Of a stretch of DNA of 64,000 nt, positions 34,157 through 43,821 are shown piece by piece. The stretch spans positions 20,881,695-20,945,694 of the forward strand of contig OY741276.1 in the NCBI GenBank assembly GCA_963514095.1, read 5' to 3'. Each line of letters begins with the position of its first letter. The stretch's first letter is position 1. Under the pieces are notes generated by a model. It was not told the DNA's origin and ran no database searches. It was given only the letters and a program-made list of their open reading frames with translations. The position numbers and the translations under genes are program-made. The stretch is from Eutrigla gurnardus. Lineage: Eukaryota; Chordata; Actinopteri; Perciformes; Triglidae.

Positions 34157-37100
34157 TTTGATGGCACATGTTGAGTTTTAGGGTATCACCACTGTCTCTG
34201 AGAGGCCTGTTTATTCTGAGCTTGAAGTCACATAATCAGCCTCTCTACTTCATTAGTGCATCCAACTGCAATGCACTAATGATCACACATAATCACAGTC
34301 GCTGTGATAGCAGGCTTGCATGCAGGAGTTTGGTGACGAGGGACAGCTATATGAGCTGTCCCTCGTCCCTACTGCTTGGGTATTTTTGTTGGCACTAGTT
34401 TCTGAATTAGTTGTCGCAACATCGGTCTGTGGTTTGTTTTTCTGTTGGTGCTGCTCTACGTGTGTGTCCTGTTAGCCTTGAGCAAGATTTAACATTGAAG
34501 CTGTTTGACCGGAGCATGACTCACAAGCTGTGGTGTAGTGGTCGTTGTTGAGGTAGGTGTACTACGTAGATGGGCAGGTTACAGTGGAGGAAGTGGGTAG
34601 CCTCTCCTCAATATTCCAATGGCTGCTAAAGAGGTGGCTATACCTTTCAGTACACCACTGGTCACAAGTAGGTATGTAATTATTATTAACCATAACCAAT
34701 GTATTATATTACTTCGTTTGAAAGCATTTTTTTTGTTGAATTTATTGTTCATACGTTGTCTTAAAAATGTGAAAAATGACCTTCACACGAGTCCAATGTG
34801 ACATCTTAAATTTGCTTGACTAACTCCTAATATATCAATAAAAAACAAATACAGAAAAAACAAACGGAACCAGTGAATGTGTAAAACGATAAATCCCACC
34901 AACTTCCCTCTACTGTAAACGGATAACAATGTAATATCAACAGTGTTGCATGTGTCTGTTTCTGCGTGCAGTTGTGGAGTGGATAAAGAGATCAGACAAA
35001 GTAATGAGACCAAATTAGCAGGAAAACACTCAGACAAGGCCTGCAGTGGAGCTTACTCAAACTCCTTGGCTTGTGTCCAAACTTTAGATTTGACAGTTTT
35101 TTGCGTGGGCGTGATGGGCACTGTGGGATACGAGGCTGAGGGGACAATGCAGAAGATGAATTAGCCGCGAGCAGAGGCCTTCCTCCCCGACCAACCTGGC
35201 TGCTTGTGGCACTTTACCCACAGTCATCAATCTTTGTCAGCGAACATCCAGGAAGTCATTACGCAAGCTGGGAGGCCACAGGGGCCACCGGGGAATCAAG
35301 TTTGCCTTCATTTCGCCCGCGTCTGTTTTTTAAGCGTTCCCCTATTTACTCAATGCACTTTGTAGCAGTCAGTTAATTTCGTCTCTGTGATTATTTAGGG
35401 AAGGGGTCCTTTAAAGACAGCTAGCGAGCCCCCCGTAGGGCTGGGTTTAATGTGGGCACTGGGTAGCAGGTGGAGAGAGCTGCTGCCAGTTTCCCTTGCA
35501 GTACGGGGAAATTGCCTGTACTGCTGTGAAACTGTGGAGCTCTGGACAGCAGCCATGTTTGGGCTGGAGGCATGCTGTTTTAAGCTTTTAATACCGCGCT
35601 GCTCTTGACTAGATAGAAGAGTGCCCCGAAGCCGCTCTGCTCTTTCTGCTTTTTGGACAGTTAGTGAGCGGATCAAAGAACGAATACACACAGTATCCTC
35701 TTAATTTAGGATTTTTTCATTTAGTTTAAAAACTTTAAGACTGAAAAAGTCCTTTTGTTTTTGTTGTTTTGTCTTTGAAAGCACTGACTGTTTGAAAAGA
35801 AAAATACGAAGTGGCCACATCCATGATCACTGCTATCTCTATGTACTATAGACTGTATATAAGAAGCAACTGTCGTGTCATCCATTGGTCTGTGGAAGCC
35901 TTGAATTCGGCATTTTGACTTTTGTAGTTTCTTATTGTGTGTGTCTGTCCAGGGAAAGTTCTACCTGCTGATCGAGGAGCTGAGCCAGCTGTTTCGGGCC
36001 CTGGTGCCTATCCAGCTGTGGTACAAGTACATCATGGGAGAGGACCCGTCCAACAGCTACTTCCTGGGAGCCACGCTCATCATCATCTACAGCCTCTGCA
36101 AGGTGCAAAAGACACTTAGCTAAGATTAATATTTTAGATGTCAAGTATTGGCCTGAGAGGAAATGTCTGACACAAGAGGAAGGCTAGATGATATTTAATA
36201 ACCAAATCATAGTTTAAAATCATGAAGAATCCTCTTCATTGTTATTCTTCCCCTGGATTGGAGAGAAATGTGGGTCTGGCTGTTAAACGGAGTAGGTTGT
36301 AGGGCATTTAATGGGAAGTGATAGTTGTCATTGAAAGGAGTGAAAGAGACAGAACACACCCACAGTAGAGTTCTCAACGGGCCTGAAAATTACAGCCCGA
36401 CCCGACCCGGCCCGCGGGTTTTTAAACCCGAACCCGACGCAGCCCGACACACCAGCATGAATTGTCGGCCCGAACCCGACCCGAACCCGACCCCCCGCGC
36501 GCCTGCATTGTTTTCCTCATACACTTGTTATCACGATCAGACAGACAGCAGACGTGAATTCAAATGAAACTTACTCTGCCCCATGAAGCAGGCAGCCAGA
36601 TTGACCAAACGTGAACAGCGATGATTCACAGCAAACAATATATAATTTACAACCTACAATTTTTATTTTTTTTTATTTTTTATTTTTTAATGAAATGTGT
36701 TTTATAAAAAAAGGAAGCCCGAGGCCCGACCCGACCCGGCTCATTTGCGTATTTTTTCGGCCCGGACCCGGCCCGAAACTTCGGGTCCCGTCGGGTTTGT
36801 CGGGCTGGGCCGACCCGTTGAGAACTCTAACCCACAGCTAGAGGTCACAGTAAATAACTAGCATTGCGTAGAGGGACTTAATAACATTTCTGGAGAATAA
36901 GACTTTTTGAGCAATGCGTCAGCTCAGTCAGTCATGATATCACGTGGGAAGCTGAGTTGTCACCGTCATGTGTTTGTAGTGTGTGTTGGCAATTCTTTTA
37001 AAACACCGGTGATTCAGTGGATGTAGACGATGAGGGGCTCGATCAGCTGAAGTGGATGAACAGTTTCCGGGGAGCTGAGCTGCAGCAGGTGTTTTCCAAG

Positions 37101-38060
37101 ATCAGGCCATGTTAGCGGTGCGTCAACATCAGAGTATGCTGACATGCATGATGTTCATCAGTGTCATGCTGTTTTTTTTTCACACGGGAACTTAAGGAAG
37201 GAAGTAACGTTTAGAAAAAGTCAGCACAGAGCTTTCACCACTCTGCGATGCTTTATTTTAGATAAAATAAGTGAGATTGGAGCGTTTCTTGGGAGAAAGT
37301 GCTAACTTGCTGCTGTTTATCCATCAATCCTTTTTTATTTGTACTTTTCATACTGTAAAGGTTAGTGCTGTTCAAAATGCAAGCTGAAAATAAGAAGTGA
37401 TGAGCTTCCATCTCTTGGACTCTGGACTTCCCTGCTGGTTCATACGCTGCTGGTTCATACGCTGTAAGCATGGCAGACATCGGTGGTTACAGACCTTTGC
37501 TGAAGCAATGTTAGTGGCTCTGGCGGTGAACTTATCAGTCAGTTAGACTGTCGGTCGCTTGGAGTGATCCAGCACTCTGATCCAGACTAGAATATCTTAG
37601 CAGATATTGGGTTGGCTACCGCAAAATGTTATACAGATGTCATGGTCCCCAGAGGTTGAATCCACACTGATTCGATGATCCCTTGACTTTTCATAAAGCA
37701 CCACCATGAGGTTGACATATGTGGCTTTCAGTAGAAAGTCTTAACAACTATAAGATGGATTTGATGACTTCATGTTCCCCTCAGGATTAATTGTAGTCAC
37801 CATGGTGATCCCTTATGATTTCATCCTGAGGTCTCAAGTGTCTAATACTAACCTGCCAAAGTTTAGTAAAGAATAAAATAATGTCAAACCAGCTACAATG
37901 GTAAGGCTTGTGGGTATCTGTAATTGTCGTTATTATAATAATTTTGCTATGTTTTTCTTGTTCTGCAGTCCTTTGACATCTGTGGACGTGTGTCTGCCAT
38001 ACGCAAGGCCTTGGTCATGTTCTGCAGCTCCCAGGTCAGATTCAAACGGATTTCACTGTC

Positions 38061-38107
<47 letters not shown>

Positions 38108-38146
38108 ACACACATACACACACACGCACACACACACAAACACACA

Positions 38147-38223
<77 letters not shown>

Positions 38224-40481
38224 ACACACACACACACTCACACACACATACACACACTCTGCCACTCTCGCTGTCGCTGTGTCACACACACTCAGACATG
38301 ATGACACACACGTACACACACGTACACACACACACACACTCCCTCTGCCACTCTCGCTGTCGCTGTGTCACACACTCTCAGAGATGATGACACACACACA
38401 CACAGATATGCTTGACTTTCAGAATGTGTGTAAAAGCGTGAAGTTTAATCCTCTTTAATTCCACTGTTTGTTATCTCATCCAGAATTATGGAATGAGGGC
38501 CGGCAGTCAGCAGTGCAGCGAGGCCGGCGATGTCTGTGCTATTTGTCAAGCTGATTTCAGGGACCCCATAGCTCTTCTCTGTCAGGTAAACTTGAGCATG
38601 CTGACCTTTGACCACAACCAGCATCACCAATGCGTTTTAGTTTATTTACTTTATTAGTAAGATCATTTGTGATATTTTTCAGAAAAAAATGAAAGCATTA
38701 TTCTGAAGATAGGGTTAGAAAATGTGGACTAAACCTCTGTGGTCCTGGTGAGCAGCTGAGCAGGCAGGCATATAACCTGCAATTGGCTTTTTCCTGCTAC
38801 AAAATATTGTAGCAGAAGGGTGAGAATCCACTGGAAGTTGGTCAAAACCAGCGTATGAAAAAGTTTCGCCGATTTTTTATAAATGCTTGTATTATCATGT
38901 CAACACTTGTCGACCTGATAATATAAGCATTTATGAAAAATAATTAAGCGAAACCTTTTTATACTCTCGCATGAAACTCGCGTCACGGAAACAGCCGGGT
39001 ATACGCCGACTGCCATTAAACACCAACGAAGAAGAAGCTGTGTAAACACGGTCTACGCAAACAGCGTAGCTTTAGCAGTAGAAGCTATCAGGCAAGTGTT
39101 CTTTTTAAATAAACTCCTGATGTACTTACAAACTTTAAAATGCCTCGTTTTGTGAGTACAGACCCTATGTGTACTACTGCAGAAGTTTGGTAACATTCCA
39201 TGCATTATTAGTGGGGAAATTTACGACATATACTGTAAGTACCATAGCGCTATTACGAAGCCGTACGGCTGATCGCCCTATCTTGACCACTGCTGACCAT
39301 CGCTAGAAATGCTTCCGAGGGGGTGTTTGGCTGGAGGTCTTGGTGGAAATTACCTAGGGTGCATTTCACTCCGGACCTACACTTTAAGTTCCTTAACCTT
39401 GCATTCTCTTTGCCGGCCATGAGGGGGCATGGAAGTCTATGAGAAAATGAGCCTACTTCTCACTTCATTTATTATCTCAGTCAACATTGTAAACAGGACT
39501 TTATGGTCTTCTTCAATACAGCATGATGACTGTTTAGTAAAATAAGGTCCATTTAGAGTCAAATAGATGATATGATATGCTTTGGGGCGGGGCTGCCTTG
39601 TGACTGACAGGTTGCTACCACAACGTTGCTACCATCACTACCACACTACCAATGCAATTAGCTATTAAAATGACTTTAACTCTTAACTGTAAAGTTCACC
39701 TAGAATTATATAAGCTAACATTATTAACAGCTTCACACCAGAAGCCAGATGGATCCAGATCCAGTAAGGTTGCCGCTTGTGTTCATCAGATCCACCCATC
39801 GCTCCTCCACAGCCCAAATATGGTCACTTCCTTCACTGGTTGCAAAAAATCCAAGATGACAACAGCCGAAATTGCCAAACTCAAGGCTTCAAATCTGTTG
39901 TCCAACCAATGGGTGACATCACGATGACTACGTCCACGTTTTCTTTCCCATTTTGCCCTAAAGAGGAACTTAACACCAGCTTTACTGTATATAAGACGTG
40001 GACGTAGACATCACGATGACTACGTCCACATCACGATGACTACGTCCACATCTTATATACAGTAAAGCTGGTGTTAAGTTCCTCTTTAGGGCAAAATGGG
40101 AAAGAAAACAACCATTTAAACAACAGTTTATTAGTGTTTTATTTTGCACACTACCACTGGTGGTTCTAGGTGACCCTTTAAGGGAGGTCTAAGGTCAGTA
40201 TCAGTGCTCATAAAGGGTGGCTCTTTAATCTCCTGTGACAATTAATAATCTGTAAATAACAACAGTGAAGGCTATAAATAGATATTATTTTAGAGGTATG
40301 TTCCACTTCTCTGTGGTGACATGTGCCCTTCGTTGTTCCTCTGCAGCACGTGTTCTGCGAGGAGTGCCTGTGTTTGTGGTTCGACCGGGAGAGAACCTGT
40401 CCGCTGTGCCGCTCCACTGTCGTTGAGACCCTGCGATGCTGGAAGGACGGCACCACCTCGGCCCACTTCCAGATCTACTGA
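29862..40481 (+). CDS. rnft2: rnft2, RING finger and transmembrane domain E3 ubiquitin ligase
   Basis: RNFT2 is a multi-pass membrane RING-type ubiquitin ligase, reported to target the IL-3 receptor alpha chain. Coding exons: 29862-29908, 30880-31394, 31511-31587, 32551-32651, 33026-33179, 35953-36102, 37969-38034, 38484-38585, 40347-40481. Phases join throughout, giving 448 residues (human 444). The N-terminus MQRRHSSNTDG matches human, followed by a disordered part with a His tract (about residues 107-117). Hydrophobic segments include FPFILILLAKVCF, GIAVCVGMASTFAYA, FVALWIIMFLAGNIVYIYY and TLIIIYSLC, plus the exon at 33026. The C3HC4 RING spans residues 388-425 (CAIC, CQHVFCEEC, CPLC) and is split by the last intron between Gln404 and His405. 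Two out-of-frame ATGs lie just before the chosen start, so the 5' end deserves transcript support. Confidence 0.96.
29957..30730 (+). mobile_element. Decayed Tc1/mariner-like element in rnft2 intron
   Basis: The left part (TATGTAGCCAAATGTATGTG) resembles a Tc1-type terminal repeat. At about 30590-30660 a translated segment recalls the conserved transposase motif W.AQSPDLNPIEHLWDELE, here read as DLNPTRHLWDELEAG after a frameshift caused by a small duplication (CCTGACCCATGACC). Several stops and frame changes show the copy is dead. It is unrelated to rnft2 coding sequence. Confidence 0.65.
33848..33911. repeat. (CA)n microsatellite, rnft2 intron 6
   Basis: This is about 30 CA units with one CACG interruption near the right end. 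It lies in the 2.8-kb intron 33180-35952, in which no other feature beyond the second tract at 34090-34154 was recognised. Confidence 0.95.
34090..34154. repeat. (CA)n microsatellite, rnft2 intron 6
   Basis: An uninterrupted CA run of about 32 units, roughly 180 bp from the previous one. Confidence 0.95.
36366..36829. mobile_element. hAT-type MITE in rnft2 intron 7
   Basis: The 464-bp element has perfect 16-bp terminal inverted repeats (TAGAGTTCTCAACGGG at 36366-36381, inverted at 36814-36829). A perfect 8-bp duplication, ACCCACAG, flanks it at 36358-36365 and 36830-36837. The 8-bp duplication and the TAGAG... end fit the hAT superfamily. Subterminal regions are packed with CCCGACCCG/CCCGAACCCG repeats in inverted orientation. 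The interior around 36650-36710 is T/A-rich. No transposase is encoded, and the perfect ends suggest a fairly young insertion. Confidence 0.85.
38063..38402. repeat. Compound (CA)n array with a minisatellite unit, rnft2 intron 8
   Basis: About 195 bp of CA with CATA/CACG/CAAA variants is followed by two copies of a unit beginning CTCTGCCACTCTCGCTGT and ending CAGACATGATGACACACA or a variant (at about 38257 and 38343), spaced by more CA. The exon 8 donor is only about 30 bp upstream. Confidence 0.9.
39583..39990 (+). repeat. Dispersed repeat, copy 2 (rnft2 intron 9)
   Basis: Same family as 7740-8062 and 18205-18535. Its right part merges into the palindrome described in the next entry. Confidence 0.75.
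39938..40109. repeat. Near-perfect 70-bp inverted repeat (palindrome), rnft2 intron 9
   Basis: The arms 39938-40007 and 40040-40109 are inverted copies with one mismatch. The 32-bp spacer contains further copies of ACATCACGATGACTACGTCC, which also occurs just before the left arm (about 39916) and at 40008 and 40028. The last RING-encoding exon begins 237 bp downstream. Confidence 0.95.
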
Positions 40482-42891
40482 GCTCCAACAACGGGCGTCA
40501 TGTGCACCCAGAAAGATGTGATTGTGCCGTGTTGCGATTTGGACAAATGGTGTATCATCTTTCGCTGTTCCGTCATTTCTTTAAATCAGGGTAAGCGTTG
40601 TTGCAGTAACACACAGTGATTTTAGAGGCTTTTTAAAAAGAAGAAGGTTGCTGATCCCATCACGTTCAGTGTGAACACGCTCTTTTGACGCTGGTGTTAA
40701 AGGCATCATGCACAAACCAAATGATCAACATGGTATTACTTAATAGAAACATAATGCTGGACTAATATTACGGCATCAGTCACATTTTTGCGTACACTTT
40801 GTCTCGGCCAATGCTGTTTAATGTGAACAACATTTTATTGATTCTTTTTTTTCCACTAAATACACGATAAAAGAATGTTGTTTTATGGTGGTGTTAATGT
40901 AAATAGTCACAGCATTCACACTCTATTTGTGTGTACTTTATGATTTTGTATCTGTGTACTGGCCATATATATTTTTTTTTATTCTACAATTTGTAATTAA
41001 CAATTTTAATTTGGTATTTCCTTGCAAGTATTGCAATATATATTTTGAAATTGACGACGCGTCGGAATGATCGTAAGTAGAAAAGCAGTAGTTCTGTAGG
41101 TAAAAAGTAATTGAACAATGATCGTTAAAGGTGGTGTGAGCCAGCAAGGCAACATCATCACAACATTTTGTAGATTTGTATCAGGTGTGGTGCAGTCATT
41201 AAAATCAGTAGGACTTGACTTTGCATACATTTTCATTGAGCGGGAGCTCATGTCTAAACACCTTCCACATTGCAATCTTCATTTCATTGTTATTCCATAT
41301 GAATATTGTTAATATGAATAACACAATGACTTTAATGCAGAATGCATTGCAGTGTGGATGTTTTGAATTAAAGCACTTTAGCTCAATTTGCCAAGCGTGT
41401 TTCTTAATGACACCTGCAGAGAATTTATTTCAGGAAGATTTTTTTATTACTTTTAACTACTAAAAATCCATATGAAATATTTAATTGGTATAAATAACAC
41501 GTTTTTATAAAAGACAGTTTCAGTAATTCTGCTCACATCACACTTGATATACCAGAGAAAAGCTTATTTCCAGAAATCACAGACAGCATGAACAGCATCT
41601 CTTCCTAGGTCCTGCATCTTGTTTATGACAAACAGCCACGTAATGCTATAGCACAGGAGGATGCGTCGACGTCACCTAAACACGGTAGAAAACATCTAGA
41701 AAAACATTCCTCCTCTCAGTATTTACATGTTTGCACTTACAGCTTATGTGGAAAAAAGGACCGTGCGTTAAGAAGCTCTATTTCAGCGCGTTTTCCCAGC
41801 ATCGCGGCACTAACTGTAGCATTACATGCATTTAAAGGTCTGATCGGTCCAACTTGATGGAGATTCAAATGAGTGCCGCTCGTAAGCTTTTCCCCTCCGG
41901 TCTACCAGGGGAGCATTACATCACCGTTTTGTAACTGAGAGACGCGAAGGGGGGGCAGGACGCGCAACTGGCTGCAGGGCTGCTGGGGTTCAGTGTGTCA
42001 GCGTCTTGTGTAACAGCTTCCACTTCAGGAAGTCTTCATGACACACGGAGTTCAGTCCGAGTCAAAGTTCCGACCCCGAAGCGCGCATTTAAATCCTCCT
42101 CTCCCTCCTGCGTCGGCCTGCGTCTCGCCGCGCACCTTCCATCCTCCGACTCTCCTGCATCCTTTGGTTTTAGTGCAAATGATACGAGCCCCTTCCTCGT
42201 TCACGGTCCTGAAGGCACCATCTGTGACATAAGACATAATGTGTTCACTTAATTAGCACAAAACCGCATTTAAAAATAACTAACAAAAAGCAGCTCGAAA
42301 CACATTTCGGATACTTTAAGATATACAGCGCAGTAAAGACAACACGTGATTAACAATTAACGCCAATTTAAAGCGGGTAATTCATTAAATGATTTAATCA
42401 GCTACATGCAAAGCTTTTTACCAGCTTTATGTGCATAAATACACCAACCGGCGTTACATTTGAATTAAAAGTGAAAATGTATTTCTTTTGATGAGATTAA
42501 ATCTATTGAACAAGTACCGAATGCTTGATAATTATAACATTAAAACATAATCAGCCTACACTATACTTTTTATCATTGTATACACCAATGTGAAGAACCA
42601 ACTTGAAGAAGTTGTCTCAACCTACAGAAGAAGCGGACGTGGCTCACAGATTAGTATCATTTACACTTTTTGCGTGTCTGTTTCCACGTTAAAGTTTTAC
42701 ATTAAATATAACATTTATTTCAACGTCTACGTCATTTTCCCTCGTTTTCGTGGCTGCTTTAAACTATAGTTACACGATATAGCTTAGTTGCAACAACAGC
42801 AACAAGGCAACGCGAGATTCGGTCGGTCTCAGTTTCGCAGGTGACATGACCCTGTTTAACGCACCTGTTGCTGGTGTTGCCGCCTCGCGCC
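40482..42891. other. rnft2 3' UTR and spacer to hrk; includes the hrk 3' side
   Basis: The rnft2 3' UTR starts here and the hrk transcript enters from the other side. No unambiguous polyadenylation site was chosen for either gene. From about 41880 to 42200 the sequence becomes GC- and CpG-rich, with no convincing open frame. Confidence 0.5.
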
Positions 42892-43179
42892 CTACAGGTG
42901 TCGCCTCGCGACCACCAGCACGAGCACGGTCAAGTGCGTCGCGGCGCACAGGAAGCTCTTCCAGTGGCCTCGCCCGGTCACAAGCATCAGCGTCCCGCCG
43001 CCCCCGCAGCTGGAGCCGCCGTCCGACTCCCCGGCCGTCCGGCTCTTCTCCAGCTGGTCTCCGATCCTCCGCAGGCGCGAGGCGAGCAGCTGAGCCACCG
43101 AGCACGGCGAGGGTCGGCGGACACTGCAGGTGGAGTCGCCCGACAGGAGCAATGGCTGGTCTATCGGCAGCCAGCACAT
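42892..43179 (-). CDS. hrk: hrk (Harakiri), BH3-only pro-apoptotic protein
   Basis: Harakiri binds BCL-2/BCL-XL through its BH3 helix and promotes mitochondrial apoptosis, mainly in neurons. The gene is a single coding exon of 95 residues (human 91). The BH3 region SVAQLLASRLRRIGDQLEKS (about residues 27-46) aligns with the human segment and keeps the core Leu and the GD pair. The C-terminal tail SFLCAATHLTVLVLVVARRHL is the membrane anchor, and its final RRHL parallels RRNL in human. Between the two is a glycine/serine-rich linker. The N-terminal MCWLP resembles MCPCP of human HRK. It sits between rnft2 and fbxw8 on the opposite strand, exactly as in human 12q24.22. Overlapping open frames on both strands reflect high GC and are not genes. 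The start is the first Met in frame. Confidence 0.9.
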   Translation of the reverse strand: MCWLPIDQPLLLSGDSTCSVRRPSPCSVAQLLASRLRRIGDQLEKSRTAGESDGGSSCGGGGTLMLVTGRGHWKSFLCAATHLTVLVLVVARRHL

Positions 43180-43821
43180 CTTTCTCTATCAGAACAAACC
43201 AGTCGTCTCTCTTAAAGTCTTGAGGACATATGATCCTCCTTCTCTTCTCTCATCAACCCTTAACTGTGTTTTCGCCCCCTCCTTCTCTCTATCTCTCCCT
43301 CTCCCTCCACTGTATTATTCATTACAGTGTCACATGGTGTGGGGTTTACATCATCTTTTCCCAAAAGAGAGATGCCATGGTTAACTCTTGAATCTCTCCT
43401 GTCTGCTTTGATCTGAGGAGTCTTTTGTTGTGTGCCGTTCTGGGACACTGTGTCCCCTTCTGGTGTCTTTTCACTGTCAACATTTTGTATTATTTTCTAA
43501 TATGGCCACCCCTCTGGCATGGGAAATGACATGCTTGCATTTATGTGCAGAACAATTGTCAGTTGTGGCCACAAAAACATATATCACCGCTGAGAATTGC
43601 CGCGGTTAGAATAACACTGTGGAATTAAAAACTAGCGGAACTCATATAAGCAGCGCCTTGTTCCTCTCCGGACTGTTTACAGACAAGGACATGTGGTTGT
43701 TTTGTTTCGGCGCCCACAGTCTTGTCGGGGACGTGCGAGGCCTCCACAACTAACACATTCATATTGACGCCGCTTTAAAACTATGGCAAGTTATATTTTT
43801 TGTATACGATGATTGAGAAAC
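43180..43821. promoter_or_regulatory. Divergent promoter interval between hrk and fbxw8
   Basis: The start codons of the two genes are 642 bp apart, head to head. The middle (about 43260-43320) is pyrimidine-rich (TCTCTCTATCTCTCCCTC). No obvious TATA box lies at a fitting distance from the fbxw8 start. The two promoters may be separate or shared; sequence alone does not decide. Confidence 0.55.

Noticed and set aside
38042..38337. Long Cys/Val and His/Thr repeat frames
   Set aside because: They are translations of the (CA)n microsatellite and not genes. The same applies at 14.8-15.1, 33.8-34.2, 47.5 and 52.5 kb.
38063..38402. Regular repeated units considered as a CRISPR array
   Set aside because: The units are CA-rich microsatellite and minisatellite in a vertebrate intron. 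There are no unique spacers of constant length.
42770..43223. Four other open frames of 95-135 codons overlapping hrk
   Set aside because: These arise from high GC content. Only the 42892-43179 minus-strand frame has BH3 and membrane-anchor features.
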